A stretch of DNA of 64,000 nucleotides from Lachnospiraceae bacterium MA2020 (GTDB lineage: Bacteria > Bacillota > Clostridia > Lachnospirales > Lachnospiraceae): positions 62,001 through 126,000 of the forward strand of contig JQKK01000013.1 in assembly GCA_000746015.1 (NCBI GenBank), written 5' to 3'. The position numbers and the translations under genes are program-made. The notes beneath the pieces are model-generated. The model was not told the DNA's origin. It saw only the letters and a list, made by a program, of their open reading frames with translations, and searched no databases. Below, in pieces: positions 1 through 8,224 of the stretch. Numbering within the stretch: position 1 is the stretch's first letter; the number at the start of each line of letters is the position of its first letter.

Positions 1-88
1 CCAAAAGCTCAGCCTCGACCTTGCCTTTCTCAGTCAGAGTATCATTAATATAGTCAGGATCACCGTGTCTTATAAACAAAATACGCAT
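1..88 (-). CDS. Histidine phosphatase family protein (N-terminal fragment)
   Basis: Only the first 29 codons lie in the window; the gene continues past the left edge. The reading frame starts MRILFIRHGDPDY, and RHG is the phosphohistidine motif of the histidine phosphatase (phosphoglycerate mutase-like) superfamily, in its usual place after a first hydrophobic strand. An AGAGG-type ribosome site lies just upstream on the minus strand, supporting this ATG. The substrate cannot be told from this fragment; small-molecule or protein phosphatase activity is the family expectation. It is transcribed divergently from the pectate lyase. Confidence 0.75.
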   Translation of the reverse strand, partial: MRILFIRHGDPDYINDTLTEKGKVEAELL

Positions 89-189
89 AATATGCCTCTT
101 TCTATTTATCACTTTCATTTATTGAACATAACGCTTTGATTAGTTTACAATATAATCATGCCTTTTTAAAGCATTGATAAAAGTGTAAA

Positions 190-219
190 TTGACAATTTC
201 GAAAACTATTGGTTATACT
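190..219 (+). promoter_or_regulatory. Predicted sigma-70-type promoter of the pectate lyase
   Basis: TTGACA at 190-195 and TATACT at 214-219 are separated by 18 bases, a good housekeeping promoter about 45 bases before the pectate lyase start. No operator is evident. Confidence 0.6.
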
Positions 220-263
220 AATAGCTGCATTACAGAAGGACATCTTATTTATTGGAGGTTAAG

Positions 264-1784
264 ATGTTTTTCAATTTGAAAAAAGGGTTGGTTACAGCAT
301 TTGCACTCAGCTTTGCTATTTCAAATGCACTTTGTGTAACACCCGCACAAGCAGCAAGCAAGACATTGATTTCTAACGGTTGGTACTACATTAAAAATGT
401 AAACAGCCAGAAATATGTCGAGGTTGCAAACGGTACTGATAAAAATGGAGCCAATGTTCAGCAGTACCAGGGAAATGGTAATAATTGCCAGAAATGGTAT
501 CTTACAAACCTTGGCAACAACTATGTATCACTCAGAAGCGGTCTTCAGAGCGGACGTATGATGGATGTTGCCAACGGCGGAACTGAAAATGGTACAAATA
601 TCCAGATTTACGATGCAAATGGTAAAGATACACAGATCTTCAGAATTAAGAAGAGATCTACAGGCGTTTACAACATTGTTTCAAAGTCATCAGGTGAAAA
701 GCTTGCGCTTGACGTCTACAGTTGGTCAAAGGAAGATGGTGGAAACATTAATCTTTGGAAAGCCAGCAAAGATGCATGTCAGCAGTTTAAGTTTGAAGCA
801 GTAAACACTGATAGCAGCAAGGAAAAAGAAAAAGACAATAATTCAGGAAAAAAAGAAGAACCTAAAATAACAGGATCTACTATTGAAGTAAAGAATGGTG
901 GAACAACTCTTTCTGCAGCTATTAGCAAAGCTAAATCCGGTACTACTATCGTTATCAATGGTACCGTAAAATCCGGCGCTGTTAAAGTTCCGGCAGGAGT
1001 AAATATAGCAGGTAAGAATAATGCTGTAATTGATTTTTCTTCTACATCAGGCAGCAATGGTCGAGGATTAACATTCGAAGGAAACGGAAGCACAGTTTCT
1101 GATATCACTATCAAAAATGCTTCTGATAACGGTGTATATATAACTGGATCTAACAATACCTTTAAAAATGTAACTACATGTTATAACCATGATGCGGGAT
1201 TCCAGGTCTGCAACGGTGGTTCATACAACAAGTTTTACAGTTGTCGTTCACATCACAATGCTGATGAAAAGGGTGAAAACGCTGATGGTTTTGCCAACAA
1301 GCTTCATTCAGGCGTTGGAAACTACTACGAAAGCTGTGTAGCTGAGTACAACAGTGATGACGGATGGGATTGTTATGCCGCACATGGCGCAGTTACGCTC
1401 GTAAACTGTCAGGCTAATTACAACGGTTATTGCGATGGTATTTATGGCGATGGTAATGGTTTTAAGATGGGTGGTGTAGATAACAAGACACCTGGACAGA
1501 AAGCCCATCTTGACCCACTTGCTCATAAGCTCACAGGATGTATAGCGAAAGGAAACTATGCAAGTGGTTTTGACCGCAACAACCAGAGTGGTGTTGTTAC
1601 AATGACTGACTGTACAGCTGAATCTAACAAGAAGAATAACTACAACTGGCCTGCAAATGGTAAGCCTTCAGCTCTTGGCTATCAGGTTACATTTGGCAAG
1701 GCTAAGATCATAAACTGCACTTCTATCAACGGAAAAAATAATATCTCAGGTGCAGTTCTTTCTGGATCCTGCAAGGGATTCTAA
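264..1784 (+). CDS. Secreted pectate lyase, ricin-type lectin + PL9 domain
   Basis: Predicted extracellular enzyme of 506 residues cleaving polygalacturonate by beta-elimination. Residues 1-31 form a signal peptide ending near AQAA. Residues about 38-178 form a ricin B-type (CBM13-like) domain with repeated Q-x-W/F-like blocks (NCQKWYL, CQQFKFE). A charged Lys/Glu linker follows. From about residue 205 there is a right-handed beta-helix with the family 9 pectate lyase signature: GENADGFANK near residue 336, where a catalytic lysine and calcium ligands sit in this family, and NSDDGWD near 362. An in-frame TTG lies 12 bases upstream, but GGAGG at 254-258 fits the ATG at 264. Monocistronic, with a promoter before it and a terminator after it. 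Family assignment is strong; endo or exo mode is not determinable. Confidence 0.88.
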   Translation: MFFNLKKGLVTAFALSFAISNALCVTPAQAASKTLISNGWYYIKNVNSQKYVEVANGTDKNGANVQQYQGNGNNCQKWYLTNLGNNYVSLRSGLQSGRMMDVANGGTENGTNIQIYDANGKDTQIFRIKKRSTGVYNIVSKSSGEKLALDVYSWSKEDGGNINLWKASKDACQQFKFEAVNTDSSKEKEKDNNSGKKEEPKITGSTIEVKNGGTTLSAAISKAKSGTTIVINGTVKSGAVKVPAGVNIAGKNNAVIDFSSTSGSNGRGLTFEGNGSTVSDITIKNASDNGVYITGSNNTFKNVTTCYNHDAGFQVCNGGSYNKFYSCRSHHNADEKGENADGFANKLHSGVGNYYESCVAEYNSDDGWDCYAAHGAVTLVNCQANYNGYCDGIYGDGNGFKMGGVDNKTPGQKAHLDPLAHKLTGCIAKGNYASGFDRNNQSGVVTMTDCTAESNKKNNYNWPANGKPSALGYQVTFGKAKIINCTSINGKNNISGAVLSGSCKGF

Positions 1785-1817
1785 TTTAATGTCGCTTCTG
1801 TAATGTACTAAAACTGT

Positions 1818-1859
1818 AAAAGCTCAGAAACAAGGCAATCAGCCTGCTTCTGAGCTTTT
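1818..1859. terminator. Bidirectional terminator hairpin between convergent genes
   Basis: A 12-bp perfect stem (AAAAGCTCAGAA with TTCTGAGCTTTT) with A and T runs on the two sides, placed between the pectate lyase and the oppositely oriented ECF gene. Confidence 0.8.
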
Positions 1860-1886
1860 CAATTTACTACATCTTATTACGATGTC

Positions 1887-2522
1887 TTATCGATTCTTTC
1901 TGAATACTGTAAAAAGTGTTGTTGAAACAGCTGTTGCTGCGATGCAGCAGATAACTGCTTCGATAGCTCCCTGTACGCCTACAAAAGCTACAACGAAAGC
2001 TATTGGATTAGTAACTCCGAGCATGTTTACGAAATTCTGGATGAGGTCAGTGTTATAGAAGAAAATAACAAGTGAGCTCATAAAGAAAAGTGTATTGAGC
2101 AATGGGCATGCAAGGCTTGATACAAAAAATGAAGCCTTCTGAGTTGCCGCATTTTTACGCATTGCCTTGAAGATAAAACCTGTAAGGAGACCTTCAAGGA
2201 GTCTTGCGATAACTGTCATAGTGAAAAATCCAACAGGATTAAGCGGGATAAGTGGAGCAAAAGTTCCAGTAAATCCGTTTACAAAAGATGTAAGACCAAA
2301 CGCTGTGCCGCAAACTGCACCGCCTACAGGTCCGAGCAACATACCTGCGATAGCAACAGGGATAGTCAGAAGTGTAACTGAAAGTCCCGGTGTCTTAAGG
2401 TATCCAAGTGGTGTAAGTGCCATGAGTAAAGTGATGGCTACCATAAGCGCAAGCTCAACCATGTACTTTGTTTTTGCCTGTGTTGTTGTTACGTCGCGTG
2501 TTTCAAGAATAGCTGCCTTCAT
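1887..2522 (-). CDS. ECF transporter S component (pantothenate-type PanT-like)
   Basis: A 211-residue integral membrane protein with about six hydrophobic segments, the expected size and shape of the substrate-binding subunit of an energy-coupling-factor vitamin importer. The block around LLTIPVAIAGMLLGPVGGA (near residues 50-70) and the following short loops resemble the PanT-like group of Firmicutes S components. Such subunits usually work with a shared EcfA-A'-T module encoded elsewhere, and none is in this window. The start is the ATG preceded by GGAGG with a 9-base spacer; the frame is open seven codons further upstream but that region contains the ribosome site. Substrate specificity (pantothenate or another vitamin) is inference. 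The leader is unusual and annotated separately. Confidence 0.72.
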   Translation of the reverse strand: MKAAILETRDVTTTQAKTKYMVELALMVAITLLMALTPLGYLKTPGLSVTLLTIPVAIAGMLLGPVGGAVCGTAFGLTSFVNGFTGTFAPLIPLNPVGFFTMTVIARLLEGLLTGFIFKAMRKNAATQKASFFVSSLACPLLNTLFFMSSLVIFFYNTDLIQNFVNMLGVTNPIAFVVAFVGVQGAIEAVICCIAATAVSTTLFTVFRKNR

Positions 2523-2604
2523 AATGCATTCCCTCCATTCCAATCATGCGGATTTTAGCAAAAATAAACCCTGCGTGTTGGAGCTAAACATAAAATAATA
2601 TGAA

Positions 2605-2802
2605 ACTTGAGCATATAGCGGAAATGCACCGAAAGTGTGTAATTAGGATGTGCCTAAACAGACACGGAGAATGACAGATCACCAGCTTAATGTAGCCGCC
2701 TTCCCTTAAGGTCAACTCAAATGAAAACGATGATCTAACATAAAAATAAATGTGCCATAGCACAGGATAGTGATGCATTTTCGCTTAGAATAACGCTCAA
2801 GT
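2605..2802 (-). other. Palindrome-bounded leader element upstream of the ECF gene
   Basis: About 198 bases bounded by a perfect 8-bp inverted repeat, ACTTGAGC at one end and GCTCAAGT at the other. A second inward pair follows (AGCGGAAATGCA with TGCATTTTCGCT, one mismatch). Internal hairpins include TGTGC-TATG-GCACA. On the minus strand a possible promoter (TTGCAA, 17 bases, TACTAT) would place the transcript start almost exactly at the first base of the outer stem. It could be a riboswitch-like leader or a small inverted-repeat mobile element. I do not recognise a known riboswitch consensus. Confidence 0.5.
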
Positions 2803-2980
2803 GAATAGTAGCATGAAACACATGTATTTGCAATATAAAAAGATGTGGAATATAGCAAAAAATTTTGGTAAGATTATGGTAAATATGCTGGTGTATAGCA
2901 TAAACAATGCACAGGCATATTAATAATAAAATGAAGGAATAGATAAAAATGCTTAACAGATTTAGGAAAGGGGCTATGTC

Positions 2981-4360
2981 ATGACCAGGCGGGAATATGG
3001 GTGCGCTGCATTGGTATTTCTGGCAGTGGCAGCGCTCCTTGCTTTTTTATGGAATAAAAAGAAAAAAGCGGATTTTTGTATCACACTGTCAGCATTCACA
3101 GCAGTGGTCTTGAGAGGACTGTATATATGGTATACTCCGACATGGATCCGGCAGCATGACGTGATAGGCTTCAGCAACGGCAAGGGCATCGGACAGGCAG
3201 CATTTATTGAGTGGTTTTATGAAAAGCATATGCTGCCTGACTTTGATGTAAGAGAAAGATGGGGATTTTTCCAGCCGGCCTTGCACCATATCCTTGCCGC
3301 GATATGGCTAAAGATTAACACGCTGATCGGTTTTGGCTACAGTGCAGCATGTGAAAATATACAGGTTTTGACATGCATATATTCGCTGGTGATAACATAT
3401 TTCGCATATAAGATATTTATACAGTCGGGCCTCAGAGGAACGGCGCTTAAAATAGCTTTTGCGATAACGGCTCTGCATCCATCATTCATACTTGCGGCAG
3501 GATCTGTAAATAATGATACACTGTGCGTGATGTTTACAGTGATGGCGGTGTATTTTGCACTCCAGTGGGAGAGGAAAAGTACATATAAAAATATACTTCT
3601 CACAGGGCTTTGTATAGGGCTTTCTATGATGACCAAGCTTTCAGGTGTTTTGATAGCGCCTGCAGTAGCCTATCTTTTTTTAGATAAGTGGATACGAGGC
3701 GGAAAGGAAAAGTTCTTATATTATTTAAAACAGTATGTAAGTTTTGGAATTGTTGCATTTCCACTCGGGCTGTTCTTCCCTTTCAGAAATTTTTTGAAGT
3801 TTGGAGTACCGCTTAATTACACGCCGCCGGTAGGTGAAGCACTCGAGAAGACAGACCTTGTATCACGCTTTTTGGATGTAAAGACGCTTACACCTTTTAC
3901 ATGTCTTATAAAAAATGGTGACGCATATGATGAGTTTAATATTCCGCTCGCAATCATGAAGACATCTTTGACAGGTGAGGATAATTTTGCGCTGAGCAAC
4001 AGCTACGAGTTAATACCTGCGTGGATACTGCTGATATCGGGCGCTGTACTTGCAGTGGCGGCTTTGATAGCGACAGTGTATCTTGTATTCATGGGTTCTA
4101 AATTTTTGGCTTTGCAAACGAGAGTATTTTGGGGTATTCTATACATAGTGTCGATTGGTTTTATGATCAATCTTTGCCTTTCGATACCAAATTTCAGTTC
4201 ACAGGATTTCAGATATGTTTCGTATCTGATAGTCCCGGAAAGCCTCGCATTGGGACATTTAGTGCAGCAGCATAAGTTTTGGAGTAAACCGGCAACAGCT
4301 GTGACAGCAGTTTTTGCGCTTTCATCGCTGGCGGTCTATACTTTGCTTGGGCTTCCGTGA
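2981..4360 (+). CDS. GT-C/PMT-like membrane glycosyltransferase
   Basis: 459 residues with about ten transmembrane segments. The first extracytoplasmic loop after TM2 carries RQHDV, in the position of the acidic catalytic motif of GT39/ArnT-type (GT-C fold) enzymes that use polyprenyl-phosphate sugars. NNDTLCV and a hydrophobic repeat of helices follow, as in PMT_2-like proteins. Expected role: transfer of a sugar from a lipid carrier to a cell-surface acceptor outside the membrane; donor and acceptor are unknown. AGGAAAGGGG precedes the ATG. A tiny 11-codon frame upstream ends in ATGA overlapping this start and may aid initiation. Monocistronic between two unrelated neighbours. Confidence 0.65.
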   Translation: MTRREYGCAALVFLAVAALLAFLWNKKKKADFCITLSAFTAVVLRGLYIWYTPTWIRQHDVIGFSNGKGIGQAAFIEWFYEKHMLPDFDVRERWGFFQPALHHILAAIWLKINTLIGFGYSAACENIQVLTCIYSLVITYFAYKIFIQSGLRGTALKIAFAITALHPSFILAAGSVNNDTLCVMFTVMAVYFALQWERKSTYKNILLTGLCIGLSMMTKLSGVLIAPAVAYLFLDKWIRGGKEKFLYYLKQYVSFGIVAFPLGLFFPFRNFLKFGVPLNYTPPVGEALEKTDLVSRFLDVKTLTPFTCLIKNGDAYDEFNIPLAIMKTSLTGEDNFALSNSYELIPAWILLISGAVLAVAALIATVYLVFMGSKFLALQTRVFWGILYIVSIGFMINLCLSIPNFSSQDFRYVSYLIVPESLALGHLVQQHKFWSKPATAVTAVFALSSLAVYTLLGLP

Positions 4361-4373
4361 CAGTTGATATCAG

Positions 4374-4402
4374 GGTAAATCTCAGGCGAAAGCCGATTTA
4401 CC
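4374..4402 (+). promoter_or_regulatory. Hairpin in the leader of the S1-domain gene
   Basis: GGTAAATC and GATTTACC pair perfectly around an inner GGC-GAAA-GCC tetraloop hairpin, 27 bases before the S1-protein start. There is no U-run after it, so it is more likely a leader structure than a terminator. Confidence 0.5.
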
Positions 4403-4429
4403 ATAAAAAGAATAAAGGAGAGGTACAAA

Positions 4430-5149
4430 ATGGCAGAAACAATGGACGATTACAAAAAGGAGCTCGAGGAGTCTTACAAGAGCCTTGAGAGCGGAGACGT
4501 GATGAGCGGCAAGGTTGAGAACGAAGAGCAGGCCGAGCTCACACTTGCATGGCAGCACCTTAAGGAGCTCCTTGACAGCAAGCAGGATATCACAGTAAAG
4601 ATTGGCGGCATGGTAAATGGCGGCCTCATCGCAACTGTAGAGGGTATCAGAGGCTTCATCCCTGCATCACAGATCTCACTCGATTTCGTTGAAAACCTTG
4701 ATGAGTGGCTTGGAAAATCTCTTAAGGTAAGAGTTATCACAGTAGATCCTGCAAGAAAGAAGCTTGTTCTTTCAGCAAAGGTTATCCTTAAGGAAGCTGA
4801 GAAAAAGGCTCACGAGGAGAAGCTTGCAAAGGTTCAGACCGGCATGGTATTTGACGGTAAGGTTGAGAGCCTCCAGACATACGGCGCATTTGTAGATCTT
4901 GGCGACGGCATCAATGGTCTTCTTCATATCTCACAGATAAGCGACAAGAGACTTAAGCATCCGGGCGAAGTACTTAAGGAAGGCCAGGATGTAAAGGTTA
5001 AGGTTATAAAAGTTGAGGACGGAAAGATATCTCTTTCAATGAAGGCACTCAATGATGTTACAGAGCAGGAAGAGGAAGTATATGATCTCCCTGAGACACA
5101 GGCTGTTACAACATCACTTGGAGACCTTCTTAAAGGAATCAAGCTCTGA
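4430..5149 (+). CDS. S1 RNA-binding domain protein (short ribosomal S1-like)
   Basis: 239 residues with two clear S1 OB-fold domains: residues about 54-120 (IRGFIPASQIS) and about 133-205 (GMVFDGKVESLQTYGAFVDL then GLLHISQIS). The first 50 residues contain a weak S1-like start (SGDVMSGKVE). Bacterial S1 has four to six such repeats, so this is one of the short S1-like proteins common in Firmicutes, expected to bind mRNA and perhaps the 30S subunit. GGAGAGG precedes the ATG. The downstream phospholipase-like gene begins one base after this stop, so the two are probably co-transcribed. Confidence 0.85.
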   Translation: MAETMDDYKKELEESYKSLESGDVMSGKVENEEQAELTLAWQHLKELLDSKQDITVKIGGMVNGGLIATVEGIRGFIPASQISLDFVENLDEWLGKSLKVRVITVDPARKKLVLSAKVILKEAEKKAHEEKLAKVQTGMVFDGKVESLQTYGAFVDLGDGINGLLHISQISDKRLKHPGEVLKEGQDVKVKVIKVEDGKISLSMKALNDVTEQEEEVYDLPETQAVTTSLGDLLKGIKL

Positions 5150-5150
5150 T

Positions 5151-5813
5151 ATGTCATACCAGATGATACATGCCTGCATAGCATATGATCTGTTAAAGAG
5201 TCTGCCTGATATTAAGTATCAGGCAGACTTTATATTAGCGTCAGTTTCACCGGATTCGGTACATATGAATGCTGATTTTGACATATCGATGAAGATCAGA
5301 TCACATTGCTTTGAAGGCTGCGGAGAATGGACAGATACTAAGGAGCCCGACCGCTGGAGGGAGCAGATACTTGCTCTTTGGGATAAGTATAAAGACAGTC
5401 CGGCAGAGATAAAAGACTTTGCACTTGGATATATAGTGCATTGCCTTACAGACAGATGCAACGATATGGATATATGGGTACCACTGCGTGATAAGTATGC
5501 AGGGACAGCAGGATATCCGGCATTCAGGGAGCGCTTTCAGTACGAGGCGCGCCATATAGATCTATGGCTTTATCAAAACAGCAAAAACAGCGATGCCATT
5601 TTTCAGATGCTAAAGACGGGAAGGGCGTTTGAAATGGATGGGCTTATCAGAGTTGATTCACTCGAGAAGCAGAGGTGGCATCTTTTACACGAGCAATACA
5701 AATGTGATATAATCAATGCTGACGCATACAAATACGTCACAAAAGAAAAAATCACTATTTTTTTAGAGACTTCGGTTCAAAAGATTTTAAAAGATATACG
5801 AAGCCTTGGATAA
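5151..5813 (+). CDS. Zinc-dependent phospholipase C-like protein
   Basis: 220 residues. The sequence opens MSYQMIHACIAYDLL, and histidine/aspartate motifs follow: DSVHMNADFD, KIRSHCF and a core GYIVHCLTDRCND. This spacing fits the zinc-dependent phospholipase C/S1-P1 nuclease fold, with metal ligands on helices. There is no signal peptide, so it is probably cytoplasmic and its substrate is unknown. The frame is open upstream inside the S1 gene, but the ATG directly after that gene's stop gives the natural N terminus. Probably translationally coupled to the S1-like gene and followed closely by pncB. Confidence 0.6.
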   Translation: MSYQMIHACIAYDLLKSLPDIKYQADFILASVSPDSVHMNADFDISMKIRSHCFEGCGEWTDTKEPDRWREQILALWDKYKDSPAEIKDFALGYIVHCLTDRCNDMDIWVPLRDKYAGTAGYPAFRERFQYEARHIDLWLYQNSKNSDAIFQMLKTGRAFEMDGLIRVDSLEKQRWHLLHEQYKCDIINADAYKYVTKEKITIFLETSVQKILKDIRSLG

Positions 5814-5823
5814 GGGGAATTAT

Positions 5824-7278
5824 ATGAACCAGCATGAACAGCGAAATATCAGCATGATGATGGATCTCTATGAGATGACAATGGCTTATGGCTATTTCAA
5901 GGGCGGAGACGAGTCAGCCATGGTGACCTTTGATGTATTCTACAGAAAAAATCCTGACGAGGGTGGATATGCGATCTTTGCCGGCGTAGAGCAGATCGTA
6001 GAGTATATCCTTAATTTCCACTTTACAGATGATGATGTAGAGTATTTCCGCTCACTCAATCTTTTTGATGATGCATTCTTAGATTACTTAAAGGATTTTC
6101 GCTTTAGAGGAAGTGTAGACGCATTGAAAGAGGGTACTATCATGTATCCGGGCGAGCCTATACTTACAGTTACAGCGCCTCTCATCGACGCACAGCTTGT
6201 TGAGACAGCGATACTTGCACAGATCAATCACCAGTCACTTATTGCCACAAAGGCTTCAAGAATCGTGAAGTCAGCTGAGGGCAGAGCTGTTTCTGACTTT
6301 GGTGCAAGAAGGGCACACAACGTAGACGCTGCAGTTTACGGTGCAAGAGCTGCATATATCGGAGGAGTATGCGGTACAGCTACAGTTATGGCAGGTAAGG
6401 CTTTTAATATCCCTGTAAGCGGTACAATGGCGCACAGCTGGGTAATGTATTTTGAGGATGAGTTTACAGCATTTAAGAATTATGCAGAGAATTATCCTGA
6501 TGCTACAGTGCTTTTGATAGATACTTTTGATGTTTTGAAGTCCGGCGTGCCAAACGCTATCAGGACAGCAAAGGAAGTACTTGAGCCGATGGGCAAGAGA
6601 CTCAAGGGCGTAAGACTTGACTCAGGCGACCTTGCATATCTTTCCAAGAAGGTAAGAGTAATGCTTGATAAGGCAGGTCTTGAGGACTGCAAGATAATCG
6701 CGTCCAACAGCCTTGATGAGTATACTATCCACTCCATCATTTCACAGGGCGGCAAGATCGATTCATTCGGTGTAGGTGAGAGACTTATCACCTCAAAGAG
6801 CAATCCTGTATTTGGTGCAGTATATAAGCTTTCTGCAGTTAAGAAAGACGGTGAGTGGCTGCCAAAGATCAAGGTTTCAGAGACAGTTGAGAAGATAACC
6901 AATCCTGGACGCAAAAAGCTTTATAGGATTTATGACAGTGAAAATCATGCTGTTGCAGATCTCATCACAAAGGATGATGAAGTGCTCGACCTTTCAGAGC
7001 CTTACAGATATGTTGATCCAAAGGAGCCTTGGAGAAACCGCTACTTTGAAGGATGCACTGCAAAAGAGCTCCTTCAGCCGGTCATCTGTGACGGCAAGGA
7101 TGTATCAGAGAAGAAGACTCTCGATGAGATCCAGTCATTTGTAAAGCATCAGCTTGAAAATGAGATATGGGAAGAAGAGCAGAGATTTGAAAATCCACAT
7201 CCACACTTCGTAGATATGAGCCCATCATACTATGAGATGAAGATGGAAATGCTTTCGGAGATTGCGAAGAAGCAGTAA
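5824..7278 (+). CDS. pncB: Nicotinate phosphoribosyltransferase
   Basis: 484 residues, the expected length for the enzyme that makes nicotinate mononucleotide from nicotinate and PRPP in the NAD salvage (Preiss-Handler) pathway. Typical features are MDLYEMTMAYGYF at the N terminus, FGARRAH near residue 160, the phosphate-binding RLDSGDLAYLSKKVR and the IIASNSLDEY strand. The start is the ATG after AAGGGG; a TTG six codons earlier is in frame but overlaps the upstream gene and leaves no ribosome site. Probably the last gene of the S1-phospholipase-pncB unit, ending at the hairpin near 7518. Confidence 0.95.
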   Translation: MNQHEQRNISMMMDLYEMTMAYGYFKGGDESAMVTFDVFYRKNPDEGGYAIFAGVEQIVEYILNFHFTDDDVEYFRSLNLFDDAFLDYLKDFRFRGSVDALKEGTIMYPGEPILTVTAPLIDAQLVETAILAQINHQSLIATKASRIVKSAEGRAVSDFGARRAHNVDAAVYGARAAYIGGVCGTATVMAGKAFNIPVSGTMAHSWVMYFEDEFTAFKNYAENYPDATVLLIDTFDVLKSGVPNAIRTAKEVLEPMGKRLKGVRLDSGDLAYLSKKVRVMLDKAGLEDCKIIASNSLDEYTIHSIISQGGKIDSFGVGERLITSKSNPVFGAVYKLSAVKKDGEWLPKIKVSETVEKITNPGRKKLYRIYDSENHAVADLITKDDEVLDLSEPYRYVDPKEPWRNRYFEGCTAKELLQPVICDGKDVSEKKTLDEIQSFVKHQLENEIWEEEQRFENPHPHFVDMSPSYYEMKMEMLSEIAKKQ

Positions 7279-7327
7279 AGACATGAACTTTAAAATCTAT
7301 GTATAGATAAGTACTAGTATCACTGTT

Positions 7328-7488
7328 AATGTCGTTCATTTAGTGTCATTCTGAGCGTAGCGAAAAAGTGAGATAGAAAATCTTTGATTTTCGTGATCGA
7401 ACTTTTACTTTAGTAGAATCTTTTGTATATCATTTATAAGATCCTTCACTTCGTTCAGGATGACATAAATGCTTAAATGAATGACATT
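7328..7488. repeat. Dispersed intergenic palindromic repeat
   Basis: An imperfect inverted repeat of about 161 bp. The left arm reads AATGTCGTTCATTTA then TGTCATTCTGAGCGTAGCGA; the right arm is its near reverse complement (CTTCGTTCAGGATGACA, then TTAAATGAATGACATT). The core TGTCATTCTGAGCG...CGTTCAGGATGACA is a palindrome I know as widespread in intergenic regions of many bacteria. No gene inside. Confidence 0.75.
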
Positions 7489-7517
7489 GAACATCAATGT
7501 GAATAGAACATAAAAAG

Positions 7518-7550
7518 AAAGCCCTAGAGACTGCCATCTCTAGGGCTTTT
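7518..7550 (+). terminator. Rho-independent terminator after pncB
   Basis: A 13-bp stem (AAAGCCCTAGAGA with TCTCTAGGGCTTT), loop CTGCCA, ending in a T run. Confidence 0.85.
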
Positions 7551-7646
7551 GCAATGGAATTATTTTTTTCATAAACTCCTTACCTAATGCCAAGTGTGGC
7601 AGATACATGGAAAATGTCAAATATCTTGCGTAGGAGTTGTTTTATC
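7551..7646. other. Intergenic stretch before the antitoxin promoter
   Basis: AT-rich, with no gene. It contains a small hairpin (TGCCAAGTGTGGCA) and a spaced inverted repeat (AACTCCT near 7571 with AGGAGTT near 7633). Function unknown. Confidence 0.4.
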
Positions 7647-7702
7647 TTGAAAAGTGATAGATACTATACTATAATTTGGGTAGGGAAATCCTACTTCCCT
7701 AC
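7647..7702 (+). promoter_or_regulatory. Promoter and palindromic operator of the AbrB-PIN module
   Basis: TTGAAA at 7647-7652, a 17-base spacer and TATAAT at 7670-7675 make a near-consensus promoter. A perfect inverted repeat GTAGGGAA-7-TTCCCTAC at 7680-7702 covers the expected transcription start, the usual place for an autoregulatory antitoxin operator. Confidence 0.65.
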
Positions 7703-7723
7703 TTTCGGAAGGAGGTTATGTAT

Positions 7724-7996
7724 ATGTCAGATACAAATTTTGTTAATGATGCAAGAGTTATGTCTAAAGGACAAGTTACCATACCTAAAAATGTTCGTGA
7801 AGCGCTTGGAATAAACACTGGTGACAGGGTTACATTTATTGTTGAGGATGGAAATGTTCGCGTAGTTAATTCAGCAGTTTATGCACTTATGCGTCTTCAG
7901 GAGCAGATGAAAGGCGAGGCATTAAAAGCTGGTTTTCAATCAGAGGAAGATATTGCGGAATGGATTACTAAATCAAGACGTGAGGATAATGCTTGA
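7724..7996 (+). CDS. AbrB/SpoVT-family antitoxin
   Basis: 90 residues. The N-terminal half is a swapped-hairpin AbrB domain: ARVMSKGQVTIPKNVREALG, then GDRVTFIVEDGNVRV. The C-terminal half is helical and would bind the toxin. The start is the ATG 8 bases after GGAGG; an earlier ATG (7718) is only two bases from that site and is less likely. The stop codon overlaps the ATG of the next frame (ATGA), the classical antitoxin-toxin arrangement. It probably represses its own promoter through the adjacent inverted repeat. Intact, although its toxin partner is broken. Confidence 0.85.
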   Translation: MSDTNFVNDARVMSKGQVTIPKNVREALGINTGDRVTFIVEDGNVRVVNSAVYALMRLQEQMKGEALKAGFQSEEDIAEWITKSRREDNA

Positions 7997-8224
7997 TGAA
8001 GGTAATGATTGATACGAACATATTTATTTCAGCCGCTCTATTTCCTAATAGCCGTGCGGCACAGGCACTTTATAAAGCTATGATTGAGCCATATCAGCCA
8101 GTGACATTTAAGAGCTGCTCTAGATGCCGGAGCTGATTTATTTTTAACTGGGGATAAGGATTTTCTTGAATCATCTGTTACCGATCCAAGAATAGTGAGT
8201 GTTTCTACATTTTTAGAACTATAG
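7996..8224 (+). pseudogene. Decayed PIN-domain toxin (internal deletion and frameshift)
   Basis: The first 38 or so codons read MKVMIDTNIFISAALFPNSR up to PYQPV, the N terminus of a PIN-family toxin (putative toxin of the TIGR00305 type) with its first acidic residue D6. From about 8110 another frame gives LRAALDAGADLFLTGDKDF and ends VSVSTFLEL, the family C terminus with its acidic TGDKDF motif. The original frame hits TGA shortly after the junction. Family members are about 135-145 residues, so roughly 60-70 central codons are missing, including central acidic residues. The toxin should be inactive. Confidence 0.8.

Noticed and set aside
2605-2802. Thiamine, cobalamin, flavin, folate or preQ1 riboswitch before the ECF gene
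   Set aside because: Conserved cores of those aptamers are not seen on either strand.
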